Assembly (NCBI RefSeq): GCF_001625215.2
Contig: NC_030387.2
Coordinates: 29,721,606-29,785,605 of the forward strand
DNA length: 64,000 nucleotides
Direction of reading: 5' to 3'
Source of the DNA: Daucus carota subsp. sativus
Taxonomy: Eukaryota > Streptophyta > Magnoliopsida > Apiales > Apiaceae
The position numbers and the translations under genes were made by a program. Below, piece by piece: positions 24,621-47,492 of this stretch. Each line of letters starts with the position of its first letter. Position 1 is the first letter of the stretch. The notes under the pieces were generated by a model that was given only the letters and a program-made list of their open reading frames with translations, made no database searches and was not told the DNA's origin.

Positions 24621-25531
24621 TTGCTATATAACATATTATTTAATAAAAATTTATAATGATTAATCAGATTTTAGAATTTGAATCAGAAAAATATCTTACA
24701 GAAAATTAATCGGCCAAATCAAGATTTTTTTAGAAGAAACTAATCGGCTAGATCAGAGATTTTTCGAGCCATTATTACATTCATGTAACTATCTCCACGG
24801 AGCAGAGGACGAAACTAAGTGGAGTCGAAGTATATTTTCTTTGACAAACAACTCCTAAGTGATCAATTTCTCCACGAAGGCTTACTAGGATCCAGAAGAC
24901 CCAGAGGCATGCAAACACACCTCTTTCAAAGTGATCAGTTTCTCCACTGAAGACTTGCTAGAATACAGAAGACCTGGAGGCATAGCGTAAACTGCAAACA
25001 TCATCCAAACACACTCTGTACGCAACTCGACATCATCCAAACACACTCTGTACGCAACTCGGCGTAATAAACATCATCTACTCGCACACTGCTGCTGCAT
25101 AATTTTTACGCTGCTTCGGTTGTGGGTCTTTGCCCATGGTGTGTGCACAGTTACAGACTAAAACATAATAGGAAAATACACTTAAAAGTAAAAAATTAGG
25201 CTAGAAGTCGAAAACCTCATGAATTACAAGGAAAATCTTGCATTATTTCCACATATATGTTAGAACTTTATAGTTGGTGTGTCAATTGGATGCATGACAT
25301 ACCATGATACCATGTTGGACAATTACAATATCTACTCAGATCTCACAGATTAGTAAGCACTAAGCAGACCGCAGATAACTGGGTATGGATAAATTGTTTG
25401 CATTAGCCATACATTAATAAAGGTATTGGTATATACACGCATATTTTACTACATATCTCTTTCCCACCAGCAATTATCTGGTGGAAAATATTGATCATAC
25501 AAATCATGGATCCTTTCTAACTTACCTATGC
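24621..25531. other. Downstream region of BAM7 with small tandem repeats
   Basis: A 32-bp unit (acatcatccaaacacactct...) occurs twice at 24998-25029 and 25030-25061. A looser repeat of about 74 bp, built around gtgatca..tttctccac, occurs at about 24858 and 24931. The last few hundred bases should be the 3' UTR of the amylase gene. No other gene is visible. Confidence 0.6.
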
Positions 25532-32658
<7,127 letters not shown>

Positions 32659-34071
32659 AACTTTTTTTGTTATAATTAGTACGTTTTATACCCCTGAATA
32701 TTGTTCTGTGTCAAATGCTTGTTAAGTCATGACAAATAAAGACCAACTAAGTAGCAAATTCAACAAAATCTCAAATACGAGAAGCTATAATAGAAACAAT
32801 GTCAATTGTCACAAAGACCAAACAACTACTACAATATTTTTTAAAAATCTCAGTACTTCCAATGTTTAACTCAATCCCCTACTAAAATTGCTCGTTTTAG
32901 TGAAAAAACTACTTATTATGCCTTAAAATAGATTCAATTATGTTCTCCCTTATCATTGCTTAAATGTGCATAAAATGCATTACAAAATTTATTAATACAA
33001 AACTTTTTAAAATTTCTAAGAAACCAACCCCCAAATTTGATTCTATTGATATTTTTTGCCATAAATATCCATGTTTCTGAATCTCCGCACTGCTCTGGAC
33101 TCGTATAATATTATAAAAAAAAAAAAAAAGGTTATACAACAAACAAATACTTCGCAAGTCATAACAGAAAGTGACTATTTCTTACTAAAAGTACTGCCAA
33201 TTCATACTGGCACGACAGCAATTCATGCTGACCACTAAAACACTAGTCCGGTTGATGTTTTTTAAACTTAAGTCAAAATGAGTAACTTTAGGCTCTTATA
33301 ATTTGGACTAATCCTACTATTGTAAAAGAAGACATAACCAAAAAAAAAATTCCAGCGGTACCGATTAAATTAGCCTACTACTACTTGTAACTTAAGTTCA
33401 TGATTCTATCAAGACAATAAAAAAGCAAAATCAAAATATAACAGCTAAAATTGATTTAAATGAGTTTGAAAGCAAAAAAAAAATATAGATACTGATTCAA
33501 TATAAATAACAACAATGAAGCATATATGAGTTCATAAAAACCTATATATACAAACGTACACACAGAACTGATAAATGAAATGTATATACCTTGTACTGTC
33601 AGTAAGTAGCAAACACTTTCCACTTCATTTTCAGCTTCACCACACACATAAACATAAAGATCACAATTTATCATATTTTAACACTAATCCTCACTTTCAA
33701 CACATAGTGATAGCAGAGAAAGACCAGATCTGTAAAAAGGGTGGATCTTTTACAGCGAAACGGCCGGAAAGAGTCGGAAATGTTGAGTGATGAGTCGTAG
33801 GAGATAGTAGAGTGTGAATTGAGGTGTTGAGAAAAAATTAGATTTTCCGGCGACGGTCCGGCGAGAGTAGAGAGGAGACGGTGGAGAGAGAAAGGGGGAG
33901 ATTAGGGTTGGCACGCGTGTGAGGTGTGTGATCGGTTTGGCACGGTTTAGGCGTGTGGGGGGTGGTTCAGCACGTGCCATGCGCGTGATCGGTTGTGTCA
34001 CGTTCATTTTGTTTTTCCTACTTTTCTAACTTTTTTTCTTTTTCAGACACTAAACAGAAGTACAGAACTAA
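32659..34071. other. Upstream region of BAM7
   Basis: It contains the presumed 5' UTR intron (about 32660-33590), the leader exon and the promoter described separately. No other coding sequence is seen. Confidence 0.5.
33592..33980 (-). promoter_or_regulatory. BAM7 5' leader and promoter with G-box and CGTGTG motifs
   Basis: A likely non-coding first exon ends at a donor near 33590 (aag|gtatata on the minus strand). Upstream of it the sequence turns GC-rich. It holds a telo-box-like TTAGGGTT (33902-33908), two CGTGTG motifs (33916-33921 and 33952-33957) and a CACGTG G-box (33971-33976). BZR1-type proteins are known to bind CGTGTG and CACGTG cores, so feedback by BAM7 on its own gene is possible. 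Confidence 0.5.
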
Positions 34072-35478
34072 GGGACTGCTATTGTATCATGATTTTTATT
34101 GACTTTTAAAATCTGGGTGTATTCAATTAAGATTTTTAAATACTCTTTAAAAGTAAAGAGGTATTGTATCAGGATTTTTAAAAAGTCTTTCAAAGTTTGA
34201 GGTATTGAATTACAACTTTTAAAGAGTTATTAAAAGTCAGTTGTTATTCAATATATCAATGACTTCGGTGAAAAAATATAATTGATAGACTTTTAATGAC
34301 TTTTTATGGAAAATAGCCTAGATTTTTTCAGAAAATTGTCAGGCTATTCTTGAAAAGATTTGACATGACTTTATTTTCCCTCAATTAACTAGTCGCTCCA
34401 ACCTAGGGTTCAACCTCTTCCTTGACCACATAGATTTTTGAAAATAATTCCAAATAAATAACATGCTACGAAAACTCCTGATGCCTTGACACAGAAACTG
34501 TTTGTGAAATGCTGATGGCTTATCGACAGAAGCTTCAAGTTCAGATAGATACAAGTACGAGATACCACGAATTTTTTGGTGTAATGTGGCCAAGGAAGAG
34601 GTTGGGGAATGACATGGCATTGCACGCAAAGTTTATCATTTTTTCATCAGAACTTTTATCAGTTACAGAATGAATGAGGACTGATATCAGCTACTTTAGC
34701 TGCATTATCACTTTATGTAACAATCACTTCTGGCTTAAATATAATCATCACAAACTAGTATTCTATTTGAGTTTATTTTTCTAGTCTTCGCAATCTTAGA
34801 ATTTTTCATAGACAAGTGCACAACAATTTTACACGAATAGCTAATAATTTATACTTCTTGCTGTTGCTAATAATTAAATTGATATCTCCACACATTCACT
34901 TGAGTTCAAAATTGCCTAGTTTAACTCCACTAAAGCTCTGTGATCACAAAAACAGGAACTCGACCAAACATGCATGAACTAATAAAAATACCAGTGCCCA
35001 CTGCACGCGTCCAAGTCCAGAACACAAAAATTTATGTTCACAATTAATGGTATCAAAAGTGAATACAAAAATCTGATACAAGGTCACAATTAACATTATG
35101 TTTATAAATATGATTCAGTAAACAGTATTATAGTATATATAATACAGCAATAATACCTTGTACTCGATTTTGTAGTCGCCAGATTTGTGAACATACACCC
35201 AACTTGGGTATAGCAGAAGATCGAGAGGGTATAACAAAAGGTCTAGACGGTTTCAGATAGGCTATTAATGATTTTAATAAAAGTATATTAAAATATTTCA
35301 AAGTCATGAATTTGTAAAAAAAAAAGTCTGTTAAAGTTTTTAAAAGTCATTGTCTCAGGAGTCATGAATTGTTTTTGAAATCTTAAGAAATCAACGAGAG
35401 TCATTAAAAGTCTATAAAATCCATTAAAATCATCCTCCCGAAATTTGTCATTAAAAGTCATGATACAATACCAGCCCC
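34072..35478. mobile_element. PIF/Harbinger-like non-autonomous DNA transposon
   Basis: The left end gggactgctattgtatcatg (34072) matches the inverted right end tcatgataca-ataccagcccc (ending 35478). The arms contain repeated short phrases such as gacttttaa and tcattaaaagtc. The flanking trinucleotides are TAA on the left and CAA on the right, close to the TWA target duplication of PIF/Harbinger elements. The length is about 1.4 kb. The middle (34380-34630) has overlapping ORFs of 70-80 codons that match nothing I know. No transposase is visible. Confidence 0.65.
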
Positions 35479-37925
35479 CAAGTAATGAAATTTTTTGATT
35501 AATTTCGAATTAATATTTATGAAATATTTTATTAATTTACTGATTATATTTTAATTTAATTAAAAATTTGTAATTCATTATTTAATCATCAATACATCAA
35601 AATTTGATAAATTAACTGATTAGTACCAATTTCTACATGACTAGAAAGATAAATTTATAAAATTTAAAATCAATCTAATTAAATTTAAATCTAGATTTTG
35701 GCCTTTGCGGTAAATTTTTTCTTTTTAATATCTCACATTTCATAATTCTAAAATTGAATTAAATGTCATGAACAAAATCGGATTAAAAGCTTGTTTGACA
35801 TAAATGTGTCATCTTTCGTCCTCTCTTTGGGCAAGATAAACACATACAATATTTTAAAAATTCTAACACTATTTAAGAATAAAAAAAATGTTGTTGCAAA
35901 CTAAACCCAAACTAAATTAAAATTCAAGAATATACTTCTTTAAAAATTTCAATTAGTTTGTTGTGTTTCCTGAAGGGTTTTATAACATGTTCTAAGAAAA
36001 TAGAAATCACATAATTGGTTGTAGTTTTAATATAATTTGTTTTATAAAATTCATCAGCTCTTTGTGTTAACCCGTTGGTGCATAAAATCATCCATTAATT
36101 TTTTTCAGCCATATGAATTATATGACTTTCGGTATTATGAAATTGTTATTCAGTTTCGTACATCTAGTCATAGGTTGCAAAATCATTTGTTGAGACTGAA
36201 CTTACTTTCGGTATTATGAAATTGTTATTCAATTTCGTACATCTAGTCATAGATTGCAGAATCATTTGTTGAGACCGAACTTCATCTATTAATATAACAT
36301 GTCTAGCCACTGTTATTATGACATCACTTAACTGGCTATTATTCTTACTAGCCTTTAACCCGTGCACGGGTGGGTATATAGTTCGTAATTTATTATTTAT
36401 AATTTAAATTTTAACATCATTTTATTAGTATTTTAATATTAATGAATTGAATTTTAATTAAATTATATCATTCAACTGACTATATTTTTCTCCCGATTAC
36501 TTGAAAATACCCTAACACTCACACACACACACACATATCAGGATTTTGGTACATTTAATCCGAATTTAGTACATGTAGATTTAAAAATAAAAGAATCAGA
36601 AAATTCAAATCTTTTCCAAACATAGATGATCGTGTAATACCTTTGAAAGATTCGGTAATCTAATCAATCGAATTTCAACGTAAGTTTGTAATCTTTGTTT
36701 TTTGACAACAGAACTTTCATGATTAAAGTTAGAAAGGGTTATGTAATGGTTCTTGTTTATATTGAAATAAAACACGTTAAATTTAAAAAAAAAGTTATAT
36801 AAAGGTTCTTGGTTAAAAAAGATATTCAAAATTGTATATTTATAATTTCATTTATAACATTGTTATAATTTTTTTAATGAAATATTATATGATAATATAT
36901 TGTTATGAGTGTTTTTAGTATTTCAAACTGTTTAACAATGTAAGACCAATAGATAGACTCCACATTTGTAAACTTGTAATACCAAAAAGAGAGTACCAAA
37001 CCAAAAAATATGACTAAAACTTTGGACTACAAATTATACCATGTTGACTTATTATAGTATAGTATAGATAGTATAGATTAGAACATAAGTATGGTCATAT
37101 GATAAAAAAAAACAACTAATATTCATATAATATGTTTAATATTATAATAAGAAATTTTTAACTTTGGAGTGACAATAGGAGCCGGCAGACTTTTGTTGCC
37201 AATTATTTGAAGTCGGAGACATAAAATCGAAAGATTTAATCTGGTGTCTCCTTCCTTCTGTTGTTGGTTGTAGGTGACTTCTAATGTCAACGACTTGAAA
37301 CATAAAATCTAGAAATTTAAAGTTGATGTCGTGGATGATCTGCATGAAATTTGATAACTAAATTGTTATTATCCCCGAATTTTTAAAATAAATTAGACAT
37401 ACCTCCGAATGCAAAATTATAAATAACTATTATAGTGTTATTATAAAAAACCATCACAAAGAACATAATTGAAAATTGAAATGAAGTAATTTCAATTTAA
37501 AATTATATTCAACAAAAAAAAAAAGTAACTTCAATTCTTGTAAGCATAATTATAATCAGCAAAAATAAAAAAATAAAGCAAAAACAGGATTGCATTACTG
37601 AGACAAACTGAACAACAAACATATATGATATAGCCAACAATCAACATACAATTTATCTCAACAAGCTTCCTCATAGATTTATAAAGAACTCTATGAAGTA
37701 TGACAATTGTTCAACTTTTTCAAGGTAAAATACAACAAGAACAAAAATCATAGGTGCTCCTCTCCCAAACCTCATTTTCCTCTTTTCCTATTTTGGTATT
37801 AATCATTTTCCTATGAATTGCCATTGGACATATAGGATTTTACTCTTTCTTGCTATGGAGGCACAGCCAGTCGGTATCTAAGAGGTAAGTAGCAAACAGG
37901 ATCTAGTCAAGTGGAGGTAGTTTGT
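35479..37925. other. AT-rich spacer between the two amylase genes
   Basis: No gene is seen. It contains a 79-bp tandem duplication (36125-36282), a 14-bp palindrome (36358-36371) and a (TATAG)n-like tract near 37055-37080. The last part should include the 3' UTR of the BAM2-like gene. Confidence 0.5.
36125..36282. repeat. Two tandem copies of a 79-bp unit
   Basis: The stretch starting actttcggtattatgaaatt at 36125 recurs at 36204 with only a few substitutions. Confidence 0.9.
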
Positions 37926-42644
<4,719 letters not shown>

Positions 42645-43567
42645 TTTTGACGATTTTTTCAAGCATAGAGATGAAGAAAATGAGTTGACATTTTTATAGG
42701 AGTAGAAGCTAACTTGGGAGAGTGTAAAAGTGAGAGAGAGGAAATGGCGGGGAAAGAAATCCGTGATCCAAGATATACTGGTATATAATATGAAAATAAT
42801 TGTGTACAGGTAGTTAGGCTTTAATTGTTTAAAATACTATAGTTCTGATTCTTTCGATTTTACAACTTATAAGTTACTTATAAATGGGTTTCGGGTTTTC
42901 GACACCGGAGAATACTAAGGAATTATAAGTAACAGAACTTACTACGGTCCTTGTATTTAACAAAAAAGAGATGCGTTGTTACTTGATTCAAGCAACAGTG
43001 ATGCAACTGGGTCCAGAATTCATTATACTCTTGCCTCTTTTTTTAGCTAACTTGAGTTATGTTCTGCATTTACGTGTACATGTCATATGTGTATATATGT
43101 TTGGCATATCAGGTGCTTGGCAAAATGTACGAATGAGTGTTTGCAAATTGCAATTGTGAAGTATAAGAATCTGAAATTTGCACTGCTAAAATTCTCAACT
43201 CAACCTTGGATTGTCTGCAATATTATTATTCTGCATCTGTCACGGATAAAGTGCCGAGTGCAACTTCCAATGTGTGAAAATTTTATTTCTATTATTATCA
43301 ACTACTATTATGAGATCATTAATGATCGAAGCTTAGTCTGACCAACAAAAATTAGACACTTACTTGTTAAGTGTTAACATTCAAACAACCAAGCTTCTTA
43401 GTTGTGTAAAACGTACTTCGTATTCTTGTGAAAAAATTGCCAGCTGAGCCTGATATCAGTATATGGGGAACTCATTTAGCTAATTGTAAAAAAGGAAACA
43501 GTTAGTCAACTGAAATTGTTGATGATTATGTTCAGCTACTCATCGTTTGGATCCGTAATATATTAGC
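42645..43567. other. Spacer upstream of BAM2, no gene seen
   Basis: Promoter side of the BAM2-like gene, then AT-rich sequence. No coding conservation. Confidence 0.5.
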
Positions 43568-43717
43568 TACCATGTGTTTATCGCAAAGTTGTATGCAGGA
43601 CAGAATCGGTTGGAAGATGCGGATAAACTGAGAAATTTGGTGAAGGGACTGAAGGTCCAAGATTTAAAAATGCCGCGTTGTTGCAGCAAATTTCTGTACT
43701 GCCCTGTGTTCCATCAG
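43568..43717 (+). pseudogene. Possible PPR-protein remnant (E motif-like)
   Basis: A 50-codon open stretch reads YHVFIAKLYAGQNRLEDADK followed by LRNLVKGLKVQ. This resembles the E motif after the last repeats of plant PPR editing factors (Y..L.NIYA..GRW.DA..LR..MK..G..K). It is flanked by a possible acceptor (tattag) and donor (cag|gtactt). No PPR repeats are visible upstream, so it is most likely a fragment. Chance resemblance is possible. Confidence 0.35.
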
Positions 43718-44638
43718 GTACTTGACAAGGTCCTTGCCTTAACTGTTTTCATACTTAGATTTACTTGTTTGGAGACCTATATTATCATAGCTTGTACTGA
43801 AGTCTCCTAACCTTTCTTTTGCTTGAACGGTCTAAACTCTCGTGTTCATTGCTCTGCTTTATCGAAAGGAGAAAAGAATAGTTTTAATAAACTAATGCAT
43901 AATGAACTATATACTGGTATGTTGTTTATATTAGGTTCTAAAATATTACATTTACAATATTGATCACCAATATATATGTGGTGACAATTATAGAGAAATT
44001 CTGGAATCATGGGAATTACCGCATGCTTGTCGGTATGGTTGATGTGATCTTTGCTGAAATTGATCGTCATTTAGATCAGTTGTCTGAATTCACTTTCTAG
44101 ACTTGTCCGGGTGTTTAGTTGTTTCTATATTCAATTTGAAGTAATCTGAATTCTTTTAATTAGGTTTAATTTCGTATTTGTCTAATAATATTGTTGTAGT
44201 TATAAATATCATCAACAAGACATTCAGTAACTTGATCACTATTATATTTTGTTTTCATCGAAACTGTCTCATACAAATTATATAAAAGATATAATATTTT
44301 TTTATTCATGTTTAATAAATTGAAATTGAGTTATTATTAAAATTAAATTTGTTATGTTTGTCAGATATCTAGATAAATTGTTTATCAGCTAGAAATATGG
44401 GTACAATAAGTTTAAGCAGCACTATTCTATACAAAATCAACTCAGAAAATACTTGCCTTGCTTATGTTTACTATATAATTAACTGCAAACATTTAAACCA
44501 AGAAGTTGTTACTCAAGCATAATTAAATCTATTTAATAAGCCATTTTAAGTATTGAAACACCTGTTGAAGTGATCTATATATTAAATATCAACTACATAC
44601 AAGTGAAATACATAATATTTCCTCTTCTATCTGCTACA

Positions 44639-45867
44639 ATGAAAGAAGCCATCCTTGAAATACTTCTTGTTAGTGCCAAGGGCCTGAAGCGTACCAACCT
44701 TGTTGGTTTGTTTTCAAATCCTTCAGTTTGATCTTTGCCCTTCTGTATAGTCTTTGCTTTCTTACTAGCTACAGATGCTTTTTCATTCTTATTTTTGGCA
44801 GGAAAGCATTCCTATTTTGTGATTATTGAATGTGGAACAAAAGTTGGCACCAGCAAAATTTCAAAAGGTGAAAAATGAATTGGATATCATGCCTCTCTTG
44901 AATATATTCGAGCTAGTTAGCATTATAAATTTTTGACTTCTTGTATGTTATAGACTATAGTGGACCATAGACTCTGACATGTGTACATATGTTTATTTGC
45001 AGCAAATCATAAAGAAATTCTATGGAATGGGAAATTCTTATTTGTGTTTCCAACTTCTGAGTGGCAAAACATAACTCACCTTAAGCTGAAAATTATCGAA
45101 GCAGAATACTTCACAGATGGCAGATTTGTTGGTGAAACCATGTAATATTTCCTTACTGATATCTCATAAGTTAGAAAATAATTATGATTATTGAGTGATG
45201 TCCTGTGTTTCTTGATGATCTAAAATGATATATTATGAATTCTTATAAATTGTTGATGCATTGGCCATATTGAAGCAGCAACATTTATAATTGTAACATT
45301 AGCATGACCTTGATTTCAACTTTTTGTGATTAAGTATCAACCTCAAAGGACTGATGGTGGAGGGAAATGATAAAGGAGTCATTGAGTTGAAACCAACCCC
45401 ATATAATGTGGTTCTGGAAGATGATTCTTACAAAGGAGAGATAAAATTAGGACTCAAGTTCATCAAAAATGTGAGCCTCTTACCATCTTACATGCTTGTA
45501 CTTTATTTCTTTCTTCTTCTTTTTCCGTTTTCTATCCTGTGATTTTGTTCAAACTGACTGTAAACCGGTGGATAGCCCAAGGGATTATCCTATGTCATCC
45601 CAAATCATGGATTAGATTCTCGTTCATCCTGATATTTATTTAAGAACATATACTAATTAATTTGTAAGCCATTTTTTTAACACAACCGATTCTGATTTCA
45701 TTATTTCGCAGGGAGATTGTGAAACAAAGAGAAGAGAATCAGCAGCAGAGGGAGAAAATAGTGGCTCAATATGTAACACCATAATGAAAGTGTGGAGTAT
45801 GACATGGTGCAGTATACTTTATTTTTGCAGAAAGACAAGTTATGATTATAAACAGAAGGAAAATTAG
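44639..45867 (+). CDS. Small C2-domain protein, 16-kDa phloem protein/ERG3-like (5 exons)
   Basis: Exons: 44639-44705, 44802-44867, 45003-45141, 45335-45470 and 45712-45867. They total 564 nt and 187 residues. All junctions are GT-AG and keep the frame. The first 136 residues form a single C2 domain: MKEAILEILLVSAKGLKRTN, then YFVIIECGTKVGTSKIS, WNGKFLFVFP, LKLKIIEAEYF, and a last strand GEIKLGLKFI. Plant proteins of this kind bind membranes or RNA, often with calcium, in phloem or defence contexts. The acidic calcium loops look poor here, so calcium binding is doubtful. The last exon adds 51 residues with a hydrophobic, Cys-rich stretch (VWSMTWCSILYFC). It lies divergently from BAM2 and in line with the RopGEF. 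Confidence 0.8.
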
Positions 45868-47492
45868 GAAGAAATATGAGCTGATATATGAGCGAGTGAT
45901 AAAATATTGACATCATTAGCCATGCTCTCTTCTTAGGAAGCCATTATACAATTAAAATAAGTGATAAAAAGGTTTTTGCTCAATGAGTCTTGGTTTGCAA
46001 ATAACTAAACAAGACACTGCAGCATTTTTGTTTTTGGCTTTTATTTTGATAAAATTGTTTCCATCATTTACATATATATAAGAGCGTTCCATCTGGGAGC
46101 CCGGGTGTGTTGAAATATAAGTATAAGATCCATAAAGGGGCCTCCTCTAACACCTTAAGATTTTAGGTGGATTCACAAGGCAACTCGAACCTAAAAACGT
46201 AGCCTGTAATTATCAAACTCCGAGTCCTCCTGTACAATGCCTGAACCTAGATTTGCCAGCATATTCGGAGACTCGGAGTGGCACGCACGTCTGAATCCCA
46301 CACCCTGTCCTGATACAGAAATACCATACGTAATCTGGCCATTTTCAATTCAGAAATAAATCAATATTCCATTCTGTTTCACTCACATGCGCAATGCCTT
46401 TCCAACTAAACCAACAATCCTTTGAAATTGTATGTTAAATATATCATTCGTGGGTTCAAACCCATGCATGTCCTAACCTTTATATTCATATTGTATTTCT
46501 TTGTCAACTGCTAATTTACACATCACTCCCTTGCGAAATTATATGACATCGCAAGAATTTTCGGGTATTCGGTATTTATATTAATTGGATTGGAGGCGAA
46601 TTCTAGGGTTAAACATAAAAAATGTCAAAAAAGATTTTCATTTTGCTTCCTCACTTTAATAGTACCAGTAGTTTTATGTCAAATTTAAACTGAACTTATA
46701 AGTCAAATTTCGACAAATTTGATTTTCATTTGATTTATTTTGAATTTAAAAATTGCATTCCTCTATGTCAAGCATCTAATAGAGGAGTTCATGCACATCT
46801 ACAACTAATCCATACAGAAAAATGACAATCATTTTATTACTGATAAATTATTATTAAAAGTTAATTATATTGTAATCATGAAGTTCCATCACCCCACGTT
46901 CGACTTATAAATGCCTCTGTAAGCTGTACACAATTTTATTTGTTAATATTGCAATCAAGATTCAAGAACATTTTACATCTACTCAACAATTCTCAGCTGG
47001 GTTTTCTAAGTATTTGATCCAAAGGCTGATAGTTCATGAGGGTGTTGTTTAATAAAAGTCCTCACTTTTGAAAAAGAATGTTTTGTTTGGAAGTTCTTTA
47101 AACAGTTCAAATTCAAATCAAAGGTTTCTCAGACTAAAGGTATGTTCATAAATGTTGTTCTGTGTGTTATGTGATGATATTTAATGTTATGACCGTTTGA
47201 TATTAAAGAGATTTCAATTTGCTTTTCCAGCATTTTTATTGAATTATTTCAAGTTAGCTGAAAACAATGACAATTCATGGATAATCTTTTGCTTTTTCAT
47301 TGTAAAGATAAAATTCATACTTTTTCTTTTGCAGCCAGTTGATATATTCCACAAATTTAAAGATTTTACCCGGGTCATTCTTGAATTTTTTCACTTTTGA
47401 GGATATATCGAAATCTTATAAGTACTTGTATGTTTGGTTGCATGGTGTTTGATCAGTTACAAATTTGAGGGCAAGTTGTGAAAGGCTTTGAA
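45868..47492. other. Spacer and probable 5' UTR of the RopGEF gene
   Basis: A somewhat GC-richer stretch at 46090-46330 (ccatctgggagcccgggtgtg...) looks like a piece of a dispersed repeat, but I could not find its ends. The part after about 47000 probably contains a non-coding first exon and a 5' UTR intron ending near 47336 (ttttgcag). No other gene is seen. Confidence 0.4.

Noticed and set aside
42645-42662. Longer N-terminus of BAM2
   Set aside because: It begins with TTG. The ATG at 42644 is the first in-frame ATG.
46090-46500. Possible LTR-like stretch starting tgttgaaatataag with a cctcctctaacacctta phrase
   Set aside because: It recalls Copia LTRs, but I found no matching end, target duplication, primer site or partner.
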